Assembly (NCBI GenBank): GCA_026129405.1
Contig: JAHCID010000001.1
Span: forward strand, 837,237 to 901,236
From: a bacterium
Lineage (GTDB): Bacteria; Desulfobacterota; Binatia; DP-6
Length of the DNA stretch: 64,000 nucleotides
Direction: 5' to 3'
Positions 21,676-29,494 of this stretch are shown here, piece by piece. The position numbers were made by a program, and so were the translations under genes. Within the stretch, counting starts at the first letter, position 1; every line of letters starts with the position of its first letter. The notes beneath the pieces are model-generated. The model was not told the DNA's origin. It worked only from the letters and a program-made list of their open reading frames with translations, and did not search any database.

Positions 21676-22605
21676 ATGCGTATCGGCATCGGGATCGGCT
21701 CCCTCTCCGGTGGCCCCGCGACCCTCGACGACGTCATCGCCCAGGCCCAGGCGGCCGAGCGCGACGGGTTCGCGAGCTGCTGGCTCGCCAACATCTTCGA
21801 CCTCGACGCCATCCTCGGCGCCGCCCTCTGCGCGCGGGCGACGGAGCGTATCGAGGTCGGCACCGCGGTGGTGCCCACCTATCCGCGGCATCCGGTGGCG
21901 ATGGCGCAGCAGGCGATCTCGGCCGCCGCGGCGGCACGCGGGCGCTTCACGCTCGGGATCGGGCTCTCGCACCAGATGGTGATCGACACGATGCTCGGCA
22001 TGTCGTGGGACAAGCCCTACACGCACTGTCGCGAGTACCTGGCCGTGCTGCGGCCGCTGCTGCACGAGGGCCGCGTCGACTTCGACGGCACGCAGTACCG
22101 GGTCCACGCTCCGCTCGCGCTGCCCGGTGCCACGCCACCGCCGATCCTGCTCGCCGCGTTGGCCCCGAAGATGCTGGCCCTCGCCGGTCGGCAGGCCGAG
22201 GGGACGGTCACCTGGATGACCGGTCCGCAGACCATCCGCGAGCACACCGCTCCGCGCATCCGCGAGGCCGCCGCCGCCGCGGGCCGGCCGGCGCCTCGGA
22301 TCGTCGTCGGCCTGCCGGTCGCGGTGACGCGCGAGGTGGCGGCGGCGCGCGAGTCGGCGTCCCGCATCTTCCAGATCTACGGGCATCTGCCGTCGTATCG
22401 CGCCATGCTCGACCGCGAGGGGGCCGGCGGTCCGGCCGACGTCGCCCTCGTCGGCGACGAGGCGGCCGTCGGCGAGCAGCTGGAGCGTCTCGTCGCCGCC
22501 GGGGCCACGGACTTCCTCGCGGCCCCGTTCCCGGTCGACGGCGACGCCGGAGCCTCGGCGCGCACGCGCGACTTCCTGGCGGAGCGGGTACGCGCCGGCC
22601 GATGA
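21676..22605 (+). CDS. LLM-class F420-dependent oxidoreductase
   Basis: 309 residues, luciferase-like TIM barrel. MRIGIGIGSL at the N-terminus, AERDGFASCWLANIFDLDAI near 28, TAVVPTYPRHPVAMAQQAIS near 65, GRFTLGIGLSHQMVIDTMLG near 90 and EYLAVLRPLL near 117. This pattern matches the TIGR03564-type subgroup of predicted F420-dependent enzymes; cofactor use is inferred from family, not seen. I place the start at ATG 21676, where the fold begins; an in-frame start at 21622 would add 18 residues across the hairpin region. Substrate unknown. Confidence 0.88.
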   Translation: MRIGIGIGSLSGGPATLDDVIAQAQAAERDGFASCWLANIFDLDAILGAALCARATERIEVGTAVVPTYPRHPVAMAQQAISAAAAARGRFTLGIGLSHQMVIDTMLGMSWDKPYTHCREYLAVLRPLLHEGRVDFDGTQYRVHAPLALPGATPPPILLAALAPKMLALAGRQAEGTVTWMTGPQTIREHTAPRIREAAAAAGRPAPRIVVGLPVAVTREVAAARESASRIFQIYGHLPSYRAMLDREGAGGPADVALVGDEAAVGEQLERLVAAGATDFLAAPFPVDGDAGASARTRDFLAERVRAGR

Positions 22606-22789
22606 GAAGGCCGGCGGCCGGAAAGCGCCGGCTCGAGGAGGGGCGCCCGCCGCAGTGCGTCGGGCGGTGTTCGCCGTTGGATGCCCGCGGGCTGCCGGAT
22701 GCACCGCATTGAGGTCGCCTCGGCGCTTTCGTGTTGAGGCGTCTCACCGCTTTCGGGTAGCCGATATCTCAGAGGGGGGAAGATCGTTC

Positions 22790-25240
22790 ATGCGTCGAGC
22801 CCGTGTCCTGTCCCTGTCGTTCCTGGCGTCCCTGATCGTCGCCGCTCCCGTGCTCGCGGCGGGGCCCGAGTACCCGCTGGCCGGCGCGAAGATCGAGGTT
22901 GCCGGCAGCAGCAACCCGAAGAAGCGCAAGGTCAGCTTCAAGGGCGCCTGGAGCGGTTCGCTCGACGGCATCCCCGATCCGAACTTCGCCGGCAGCACCC
23001 TGCGCATCACCGGCGGCCCGGGTGAGGGCAACTCGGGGCTCATCCGGCTCGGCAGCAACTGGCGCCAGCTGCCCAAGGGCAAGGGCTGGCGATACACCGA
23101 CAAGAAGGGCGTCGCGGGCGGCATCCGTCAGATCGTCCTCAAACAGCGCAAGAGCGGCGGGGCGATCACGATCGTCGGCGGCAAGGAGCGCATGGCCTAC
23201 GAGGTCAGCGGGCCGCAGAGCGTCGTCACCGTCACGCTGCGCATCGGCGAGGCTCGCTTCTGCGCCGTTTTCGGCACCGTCTCCACCAAGAAGGCCAAGG
23301 TCCTGGGCAAGGGCAGCCCGGCGCCCGCCGCGTGTCCCTGCGAGACCTACGACACGACGTTCGAGGCGATCCAGGCGGTCGTCTTCGAGCGCAACGGGTG
23401 CACGCAGGCCGCCTGCCACGGCGCCGCCGCACAGGGTGGGCTGAAGCTCACCGACGACGTCTCCTACGACAATCTCGTGAACGTGGTGTCGCCCCTGAGC
23501 GGCGAGAAGCGCGTCCAGCCCGGTTCGCCCAAGAACAGCTTCCTGTACCGCAAGCTGGCGACGGCGACGCTCGGTCCCGAGGCCGCGAAGCTGGCCACCG
23601 TCGGCATCGACGGCGACGAGGGCTCGCCGATGCCGTCCGGCCTGCCGCCGATCTCGAAGGAGGAGCTCGAGGCGCTGCGGCTGTGGATCCAGTACGGCGC
23701 CCAGCGCGACGTCAGCACGCCGAACACCGAGGATCTCCTCGACTCGTGCCTGCCGCCGCCGTCGCCGCCGCAGATCGAGCCGCCCGCCGCGCCGGATCCG
23801 GCGGTGGGCGTGCAGCTGCTCGCGCCGCCGTGGACGGTCGCTGCCAAGAACACCGTCGAGGGCTACAACGGCGAGAACGAGGTCTGCTACCCGACCTACT
23901 ACAACCTGCGGCCGCTGCTCGAGGCGGGGGTCTTCCCCGCGGACGTCGTCGGGCCGTGCTCGCCCTTCTTCGGCGGTCCGAGCAAGCAGTGCATCCACTA
24001 CAAGCGTCAGGAGCTGACGCAGGACCCGAACTCGCACCACAGCATCATCCACATCTACACCGGCGCCTACGACCTCTACTCGGGCGGCGGCCTCTACACG
24101 CCGGAGCAGCTCGCCGAGAACGCGGGCCTCTGGGAGTTCCAGTGTCACGGCGGCTCGCAGCACGGCGTCGCCTGCAACCCGACGCAGCCCGACGTCTCGG
24201 CGCCGACGGGCGGCAGCTGCGCGGACGGCGGCGAGTGCCACGGCAAGGTGAAGACGTCGCTCGCGTGCTCGTTCGACCCCAGCTCGCCCGACGGCGACTT
24301 CAGCTACGGGCCGCCCGATTTCAACGGCGGCGGTGGCGTCGGTGACGGTCCGACCGCGCCGCAGTTCAGCGGCTCGCAGCAGCCGTACCTCGAGCGCCAG
24401 TATCCGGAGGGCGTCTTCTCGCAGCTGCCGATCGAGGGCGTGATCGTGTGGAACTCGCACGCCTTCAACGTCACCGACAAGCCGGTGACGAACCAGCAGT
24501 GGCTGAACCTCTTCTTCGCGCGTCAGACCGAGCGCAAGTACCCGCTGCTCGGTATCTTCGACGCCACCGACATCTTCGTGCAGAACGTGCCGCCGTATCA
24601 GAAGCGCACGTACTGCCGCACGGTGACCTTCGACAAGGGCGCGCGCATCACCGACCTCAGCTCGCACACGCACAAGCGCGGCGAGCTCTTCCAGGTCTGG
24701 GGACCGGGCATCCCGGTGTCGTGCAGCAGCCGTCAGGGCGAGGTCTGCAACCCCGAGCCCACGCCGCCGATCATGATCACCACGTCGTACAACGATCCGG
24801 CGCAGCTGCGCTTCGATCCGCCCCTCGCGCTCGACGGCAACGATCCCGCCAGCCGGCGCTTCAAGTTCTGCGCGGTGTTCGACAACGGCGCCGACGATCC
24901 GGCCGAGGTGAAGCACAACTCGCTCTCGCCGCCGAACAGCAACTTCCTCGGCGGCAAGTGCTACTACCCGCAGTCGGGGGGCAAGTATCGCGACGAGGGC
25001 ATCATGTGCCTCGGCGGTCCGAAGAAGGGGCAGGCCTGCGGGTGCGGCACGCCGACCTGCTCGCAGCCGGTGACCGCGTTCAACTCGAAGTGCGACAGCT
25101 CGCCGGGCGCGGGCGACGGCGTCTGCGACGCCTGCCAGCTGCGCGGCGGCGTCACCACCGAGGACGAGATGTTCATCCTCCTCGGCAGCTACTACTGCGC
25201 CGAAGGCTTCGCCGGCTGCGACGGGACCTACACCAAGTGA
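22790..25240 (+). CDS. Exported cytochrome c-like / type II copper monooxygenase-like fusion protein
   Basis: 816 residues. Signal peptide 1-24 (ending VLAA). Residues 25-175 are a beta domain (KRKVSFKGAWSGSL). Residues about 185-320 resemble planctomycete-type cytochrome c domains: heme-like C204-X4-C209-H210, GGLKLTDDVSYDNLVNV, RVQPGSPKNSFLYRKL, PMPSGLPPIS and LRLWIQYGA. Residues about 370-816 keep the ligand order of PHM/DBM copper monooxygenases: H416-H417, H557, H626-T-H628 and M794 (TEDEMFILLGSYYC). The start is ATG 22790 after GAGGGGGGAAGA. The frame is open upstream to 22655, but that part has no signal peptide. Proposed role: periplasmic hydroxylation, with the heme domain as electron donor. 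The motifs are seen; the activity is inference. Confidence 0.72.
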   Translation: MRRARVLSLSFLASLIVAAPVLAAGPEYPLAGAKIEVAGSSNPKKRKVSFKGAWSGSLDGIPDPNFAGSTLRITGGPGEGNSGLIRLGSNWRQLPKGKGWRYTDKKGVAGGIRQIVLKQRKSGGAITIVGGKERMAYEVSGPQSVVTVTLRIGEARFCAVFGTVSTKKAKVLGKGSPAPAACPCETYDTTFEAIQAVVFERNGCTQAACHGAAAQGGLKLTDDVSYDNLVNVVSPLSGEKRVQPGSPKNSFLYRKLATATLGPEAAKLATVGIDGDEGSPMPSGLPPISKEELEALRLWIQYGAQRDVSTPNTEDLLDSCLPPPSPPQIEPPAAPDPAVGVQLLAPPWTVAAKNTVEGYNGENEVCYPTYYNLRPLLEAGVFPADVVGPCSPFFGGPSKQCIHYKRQELTQDPNSHHSIIHIYTGAYDLYSGGGLYTPEQLAENAGLWEFQCHGGSQHGVACNPTQPDVSAPTGGSCADGGECHGKVKTSLACSFDPSSPDGDFSYGPPDFNGGGGVGDGPTAPQFSGSQQPYLERQYPEGVFSQLPIEGVIVWNSHAFNVTDKPVTNQQWLNLFFARQTERKYPLLGIFDATDIFVQNVPPYQKRTYCRTVTFDKGARITDLSSHTHKRGELFQVWGPGIPVSCSSRQGEVCNPEPTPPIMITTSYNDPAQLRFDPPLALDGNDPASRRFKFCAVFDNGADDPAEVKHNSLSPPNSNFLGGKCYYPQSGGKYRDEGIMCLGGPKKGQACGCGTPTCSQPVTAFNSKCDSSPGAGDGVCDACQLRGGVTTEDEMFILLGSYYCAEGFAGCDGTYTK

Positions 25241-25249
25241 AGTAGTCCC

Positions 25250-25285
25250 GGGACGGCGCGGGGCGTGACCGCCTCGCGCCGTCCC
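25250..25285 (+). terminator. Hairpin after the cytochrome/copper fusion gene
   Basis: GGGACGGCGCGGGG pairs with CCTCGCGCCGTCCC (13 of 14) around an 8-nt loop, starting 10 bp after the stop codon. No T tract follows. It separates this gene from the TetR promoter. Confidence 0.55.
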
Positions 25286-25298
25286 GTCCGGATTCCGA

Positions 25299-25342
25299 TT
25301 GACAGGCGCGCCGTTGGAATTGTACTGAACGGTCAGTTCAAT
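25299..25342 (+). promoter_or_regulatory. TetR-gene promoter with overlapping palindromic operator
   Basis: A perfect -35 TTGACA (25299-25304) is followed 16 bp later by TGTACT (25321-25326). Overlapping it, ATTGTACTGA (25319-25328) and TCAGTTCAAT (25333-25342) form an inverted repeat, matching at 9 of 10 positions, around ACGG. The core ACTGA-ACGG-TCAGT is of the kind bound by many TetR regulators. It covers the -10 and reaches the ATG at 25341, so bound repressor would block RNA polymerase. The short leader implies a nearly leaderless mRNA. Confidence 0.7.
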
Positions 25343-26024
25343 GAATGCCCGCCGCGCCGTCCCGAATGAGCCCACCGCCGCCCGCCGCGGCGGGCGTGCG
25401 CGCCAGGAGCGCGGCGTTCGTACCGAAGAGGCGATCCTGACCGCGACCATGGAGCTGCTCGCGACCCGCGGCATCCACGGCACCTCGCTCGACGTCCTCG
25501 CCGAGCGGGTCGGCGTCGCGAAGAGCAGCATCCTCTGGCACTTCGGCTCGAAGGAGGAGCTGCTCCTGCGGGTCGCCGAGCGCGTCTTCGAGCAGGTCGC
25601 GCAGGGGCCGATCCAGGACATCCTCGACCTGCCCTCGTTCGAGGCGCGCGCCGAGGCGAGCTGGCGCTTCTTCTCCGAAACCATGCGTCACCACCCGGCG
25701 CTGCGCCGGGTCACGCTCTACCTGATCTTCGAGAGCGTCGAGGGACGCCCGGAGCTGCGCGAGCGCCTCCAGCAGCTGTACCGCAACATCCGCGATCTGT
25801 GGGCTGCCGGCCTGCGCACCGAGATCCCCGACGCGGCCCGGCGTTCGCGGCTCGCCGCCATCTCGGTGGCCGCGCTCGACGGCATCTTCCTCCAGTGGCT
25901 GCTCGACCCCGACGCCTTCGACCTCGACGCCCTGCACGTCGAGCTGCGCGACCTGGTGACCCGTGCCCGGCGCGACCAGCAGCGTGAGACGCGACGGAAA
26001 GGACCTTCCGACGATGGCCGATGA
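25341..26024 (+). CDS. TetR-family transcriptional regulator
   Basis: 227 residues. A basic, probably disordered N-terminus (about 1-32) precedes the helix-turn-helix: EEAILTATMELLATRGIHGTSLDVLAERVGVAKSSILWHFGSKEELL (about 30-77). The C-terminal ligand domain has LYLIFESVEGRPELRERLQQLYRNIRDLW and a helix GIFLQWLLDPDAFDLD. It probably represses itself and the two genes downstream through the palindrome over its own start. It overlaps the ferritin-like gene by 11 bp. The inducing ligand is unknown; the downstream LLM enzyme suggests an organic substrate. Confidence 0.92.
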   Translation: MNARRAVPNEPTAARRGGRARQERGVRTEEAILTATMELLATRGIHGTSLDVLAERVGVAKSSILWHFGSKEELLLRVAERVFEQVAQGPIQDILDLPSFEARAEASWRFFSETMRHHPALRRVTLYLIFESVEGRPELRERLQQLYRNIRDLWAAGLRTEIPDAARRSRLAAISVAALDGIFLQWLLDPDAFDLDALHVELRDLVTRARRDQQRETRRKGPSDDGR

Positions 26025-26682
26025 GTCCAGCAGCGCCCCCGAGAACGCGGTCGACTACGGCATTGCCGCCTTCCGCGAGGTGACGCGTCATCCGAAGGCG
26101 CACGCCCACATCCTGCAGCAGTACCGCGTCGGCGAGTACGCGGGTGTGGTCGCGCTGAAGCGCCTGCTCGCCGAGATGCAGCCCGAGGGCAAGCTCCACA
26201 AGGCGATGGAGATCCACTTCCGCGACGAGGAGCGGCACTCGCAGGTCTTCACCGACTGGATCTACCGGCTCGGCGTCACCCCGGAGCCGCTGCCCGCCGA
26301 GGTCGAGGGCTATTTCGCCAACAGCCCCGAGGAGTTCGAGCAGCAGCGCCGGCTCGTCGAGCAGCTGCCGCCCGACCTCCGCCGCATCATCGTCTTCGCG
26401 GGCATCAACGCGATCGAGAAGATCGCCTTCAACCAGTTCGAAACCCACCTCCGCGCCCTCGACCGCCCGGACGACGTCCGGCTCCTCGAGAGCGTCATGG
26501 CGGAGGAGAAGTTCCACCTGAGCTACGTCGAGCACGAGCTCGAGCGCGTCCAGACCGGCGAGAACGGCGCCTTCGTCAAGATGGCCCTCGACACCGCCAA
26601 GGAGCGCTTCGCCGTCTTCAGCGAGATGCGTCGCGAGCAGAGCCGCGTCGCGATCGAGAAGCTGCTCGGCGCCGGCGGCTGA
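26014..26682 (+). CDS. Ferritin-like (di-iron fold) protein
   Basis: 222 residues, all helical. Candidate metal ligands form two helix pairs: EMQPEG..HKAMEIHFRDEERHSQVF (about 50-75) and ESVMAEEKFHLSYVEHELERV (about 160-185), each with the ExxH pattern of ferritin-like di-iron proteins. No signal peptide. It starts at ATG 26014 after AAAGGA, inside the end of the TetR gene, and the LLM oxidoreductase follows after 14 bp, so the three form one operon. It could be an oxygen-activating partner, an iron store or a dehydratase/hydroxylase-like enzyme. The ligand pattern is seen; the role is not known. Confidence 0.72.
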   Translation: MADESSSAPENAVDYGIAAFREVTRHPKAHAHILQQYRVGEYAGVVALKRLLAEMQPEGKLHKAMEIHFRDEERHSQVFTDWIYRLGVTPEPLPAEVEGYFANSPEEFEQQRRLVEQLPPDLRRIIVFAGINAIEKIAFNQFETHLRALDRPDDVRLLESVMAEEKFHLSYVEHELERVQTGENGAFVKMALDTAKERFAVFSEMRREQSRVAIEKLLGAGG

Positions 26683-26696
26683 AGGGAGACCTGACG

Positions 26697-27986
26697 ATGC
26701 AGTTCGGCATCTTCTACGAGCACCAGATCCCGCGTCCCTGGAACGACGGCGACGAGCACCGCCTCTTCAAGGAAGCGCTCGACCAGGTCGAGCTCGCCGA
26801 CCGGCTCGGCATCGATTACGCCTGGGAGGTCGAGCACCACTTCCTCGAGGAGTACTCGCACTCGTCGGCACCCGAGGTCTTCCTCGCCGCGTGCAGCCAG
26901 CGCACGAAGCGCATCCGTCTCGGCCATGGCATCACGCTGATGCCGCCGGGCTACAACCACCCGGCGCGCGTCGCCGAGCGCATCGCGACGCTCGACCTCG
27001 TGAGCGACGGCCGCGTCGAGTGGGGCACGGGCGAATCGAGCTCGCGCATCGAGCTCGAGGGCTACGGCGTTGGCTACATGCAGAAGCGCGAGGCCTGGGA
27101 GGAGGCGGTGCGCGAATCCTGCCGGATGCTCGCGATGAATCCGTACCCCGGCTACGACGGCAAGCACTTCTCGATGCCGGCGCGCAACGTCGTGCCGAAG
27201 CCGCTCCAGCGCCCGCACCCGCCGCTGTGGGTCGCGTGCTCGAACCGCGACACCATCCGCCTCGCGGCGAAGCTGGGCATCGGCGCGCTGACCTTCGCCT
27301 TCATCGACCCGTCGGACGCGAAGTACTGGGTCGAGGAGTACTACGAGACCTTCAAGAAGGAGTGCACGCCGATCGGTCGCAGCGTGAACCCGAACATCGC
27401 CATGGTAACGGGATTCATGTGCCACGAGGACAGTGCGACCGCGGTGGCGCAGGGCCTCGAGGGCTTCAAGTTCTTCGGCTTCGCCCTCGCGCACTACTAC
27501 ATCACCGGCACGCACACGCCCGGCCACACGAACGTCTGGGAGGCCTTCAAGGCGGCGCCGCCGTTCCCGGCGATGCCGACCGGCGGCATCGGCAACCCGG
27601 ACGAGGTGCGTCGGAACCTCGAGACGTTCGAGGAGGTCGGCGTCGACCAGACGATCTTCATCCAGCAGGGCGGCAACAACCGCCACGCGGACATCTGCTC
27701 GTCCCTCGAGCTCTTCGCGCAGAAGGTGCAGCCCGACTTCAAGGCGCGCCACGACGCCCGCGCGAAGAAGAAGGCCGAGGAGCTGGCGCCCTACATCGAG
27801 AAGGCGATGGCGAAAATCCCGCCCCTCGACGCGACGCCGCAGGTCGATCCGGTCGAGTCCTACCCGGTGCTGATGTCGCGCCTCGGCGTCGACATCTCGC
27901 AGCTGCCCCAGGGCCGCGTCATGGGCCCCGCGGCGCAGCAGATCCAGAAGGCGATGGCCCAGAGCGGCACGCCGACACCCCAGTAA
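26697..27986 (+). CDS. LLM-class flavin-dependent monooxygenase
   Basis: 429 residues, bacterial luciferase-like fold. QFGIFYEHQIPRPW at the N-terminus, EVEHHFLEEYSHSSAPEVFLAACSQRTKRIRLGHGITLMPPGYNHPARVAERIATLDLVSDGRVEWGTG near 45-110 and PHPPLWVACSNRDTIRLAAKLGIG near 175 are family hallmarks. The C-terminal 80 residues, with repeated charged helices and KAMAQSG, extend past the core fold. SD GAAGGGAGA lies just before the ATG. Third gene of the TetR operon, so it is likely induced by the regulator's ligand. Typical reaction: oxygenation of an organic substrate with reduced flavin. Confidence 0.88.
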   Translation: MQFGIFYEHQIPRPWNDGDEHRLFKEALDQVELADRLGIDYAWEVEHHFLEEYSHSSAPEVFLAACSQRTKRIRLGHGITLMPPGYNHPARVAERIATLDLVSDGRVEWGTGESSSRIELEGYGVGYMQKREAWEEAVRESCRMLAMNPYPGYDGKHFSMPARNVVPKPLQRPHPPLWVACSNRDTIRLAAKLGIGALTFAFIDPSDAKYWVEEYYETFKKECTPIGRSVNPNIAMVTGFMCHEDSATAVAQGLEGFKFFGFALAHYYITGTHTPGHTNVWEAFKAAPPFPAMPTGGIGNPDEVRRNLETFEEVGVDQTIFIQQGGNNRHADICSSLELFAQKVQPDFKARHDARAKKKAEELAPYIEKAMAKIPPLDATPQVDPVESYPVLMSRLGVDISQLPQGRVMGPAAQQIQKAMAQSGTPTPQ

Positions 27987-28001
27987 AACCCCCTCATGAC
28001 G

Positions 28002-28038
28002 GCCGCCGGTCCGCGCTCCCCCCGCGCGGGCCGGCGGC
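28002..28038 (+). terminator. Hairpin after the TetR operon
   Basis: GCCGCCGGTCCGCG pairs with CGCGGGCCGGCGGC (14 bp, one G-T pair) around a 9-nt loop, 15 bp after the LLM stop codon. It has no T tract. It probably ends the regulator/ferritin-like/LLM transcript. Confidence 0.5.
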
Positions 28039-28092
28039 TCCATCCCGGTGCGTCTTCCCGTTCGCGCGGCGCGCGACTAGCATCCGGCCTCG

Positions 28093-28956
28093 ATGACGTT
28101 CGACGACTGGCTCGCCCGCGGCGAGCGCCTCGCGGTCGACCTCGACGACTCGCCCCGCGCGCTCTTCGTGCGCACCGCCGGGCGCGGCGCCTGGTGCACG
28201 CTGCTGCACGGCTTCCCGACCTCGTCGCACGACTGGCACGCGCTCTGGGACGACCTCGTGCGCCGCCGCCGCGTCCTGGCGTTCGACTTCCTCGGCTTCG
28301 GCGACTCGGACAAGCCGGCCGACCACGACTACACGATCCACGAGCAGGCCGACGCCACCGAAGCCCTGTGGTGCCGCTTCGGCGTCGCCGAGACGGCGCT
28401 CGTCGCCCACGACTACGGCGTTTCGGTGGCGCAGGAGCTGCTCGCGCGTCAGGCGGAGGGCAGGGGGGCGGCGCGGATCACGAACGTCGTCTTCCTGAAC
28501 GGCGGCCTCTATCCCGCGCTCCACCGCCCGCAGCCCGGCCAGCTCCTCCTCCTCGATCCGGAGCACGGCCCGCAGCTGTCGGCCGTCGTGTCCGAGGAGC
28601 CGTGGGCGCAGGCGATGCGCGCCACCTACGCGCGCCAGCCCGACGCCGCGGCGCTGCACGCGCAATGGGTGGCCGTCGCGCGGCGCGACGGCCACCGCCT
28701 CGGCCACCGGCTGATCCAGTACATCCGCGACCGCCGCACGCACGAGGTGCGCTGGGTCGGCGCCCTCGAGACGACGCCGATCCCGCGCGGCTTCGTGTGG
28801 GGTATGCGCGATCCGGTCTCGGGCGCGCACATGATCGCGCGCGTCGCCGAGCGCCTGCCGGACGCCCCGCGCGTCGAGCTGGCCGAGGTCGGGCACTGGC
28901 CGCCGCTCGAGGACCCCGCGGCCGTGACCGCGGCGCTGCGCCGCTTCGTGCCGTAG
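28093..28956 (+). CDS. Alpha/beta hydrolase, Asp-nucleophile type (haloalkane dehalogenase / epoxide hydrolase-like)
   Basis: 287 residues. The oxyanion loop HGFPTSSHDW is near 36-45. The nucleophile elbow AHDYGVS (near 104-108) has Asp where esterases have Ser, as in haloalkane dehalogenases and epoxide hydrolases. The acid is probably the Asp in GMRDPVSG near 240, and the base the His in VGHWPPLEDP near 264. The GDSDKPADHDYT stretch also fits that group. Substrate class cannot be settled without the halide- or epoxide-binding residues. The CYTH gene follows after 2 bp. Confidence 0.85.
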   Translation: MTFDDWLARGERLAVDLDDSPRALFVRTAGRGAWCTLLHGFPTSSHDWHALWDDLVRRRRVLAFDFLGFGDSDKPADHDYTIHEQADATEALWCRFGVAETALVAHDYGVSVAQELLARQAEGRGAARITNVVFLNGGLYPALHRPQPGQLLLLDPEHGPQLSAVVSEEPWAQAMRATYARQPDAAALHAQWVAVARRDGHRLGHRLIQYIRDRRTHEVRWVGALETTPIPRGFVWGMRDPVSGAHMIARVAERLPDAPRVELAEVGHWPPLEDPAAVTAALRRFVP

Positions 28957-28958
28957 CC

Positions 28959-29471
28959 GTGCCGCGCAACGTCGAGGCGAAGGCGCGCGTCGCCGATCTG
29001 GAAGCCGCGCGCGCCATCGCGCTGCGGCTCGGCGCCCGCGACACCGGCGTCGACGCGCAGGTCGACCGCTACTACGCGCTCGACGGCGGCCGTCGCGTGA
29101 AGCTGCGCACGAGTCGCGACGGCGCGTACCTGATCCACTACGACCGCGCCGAGACCGCCGGCGTGCGGTCGAGCGACTACACGCGGACGCCCGTGCGCGA
29201 CGACGAGGCCGGCCGCTGTCTCGTGCCGAAGACCGATCCTCTCGTCACGGTCCGCAAGCGGCGTCGCATCCTCTTGCTGGACAACGTCCGCATCCATCTC
29301 GACGACGTCGAGGGCCTGGGCACGTTCCTCGAGCTGGAGGCCGTGGTCGACGCCGACCACGACGACGTGCGCTGTCGCGCCCAAGTCGCCGAGCTGCTGG
29401 CCGCGTTCGGCCTCGGCGACGCCGACCTGATCCGCGCCTCGTACGGCGAGCTCGTGGGCAATCCGTCGTAG
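28959..29471 (+). CDS. CYTH-domain protein (class IV cyclase / triphosphatase-like)
   Basis: 170 residues from a GTG at 28959, two bases after the hydrolase stop. The N-terminus RNVEAKARVADLEAARAIALRL matches the CYTH entry strand (usually ExExK, here with the first Glu at EAK). VDRYYALDGGRRVKLRTSRDGAYLIHYDRAE, KRRRILLLDNVRIHLDDVEGLGTFLELEAVV and a C-terminal SYGELV complete the tunnel-fold pattern. Family members hydrolyse triphosphorylated substrates or form cAMP at a metal site inside a beta-tunnel. Which reaction occurs here is unknown. It is convergent with the next gene. Confidence 0.85.
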   Translation: MPRNVEAKARVADLEAARAIALRLGARDTGVDAQVDRYYALDGGRRVKLRTSRDGAYLIHYDRAETAGVRSSDYTRTPVRDDEAGRCLVPKTDPLVTVRKRRRILLLDNVRIHLDDVEGLGTFLELEAVVDADHDDVRCRAQVAELLAAFGLGDADLIRASYGELVGNPS

Positions 29472-29494
29472 AGGCGCGGACCGGTCGAGCGGGG

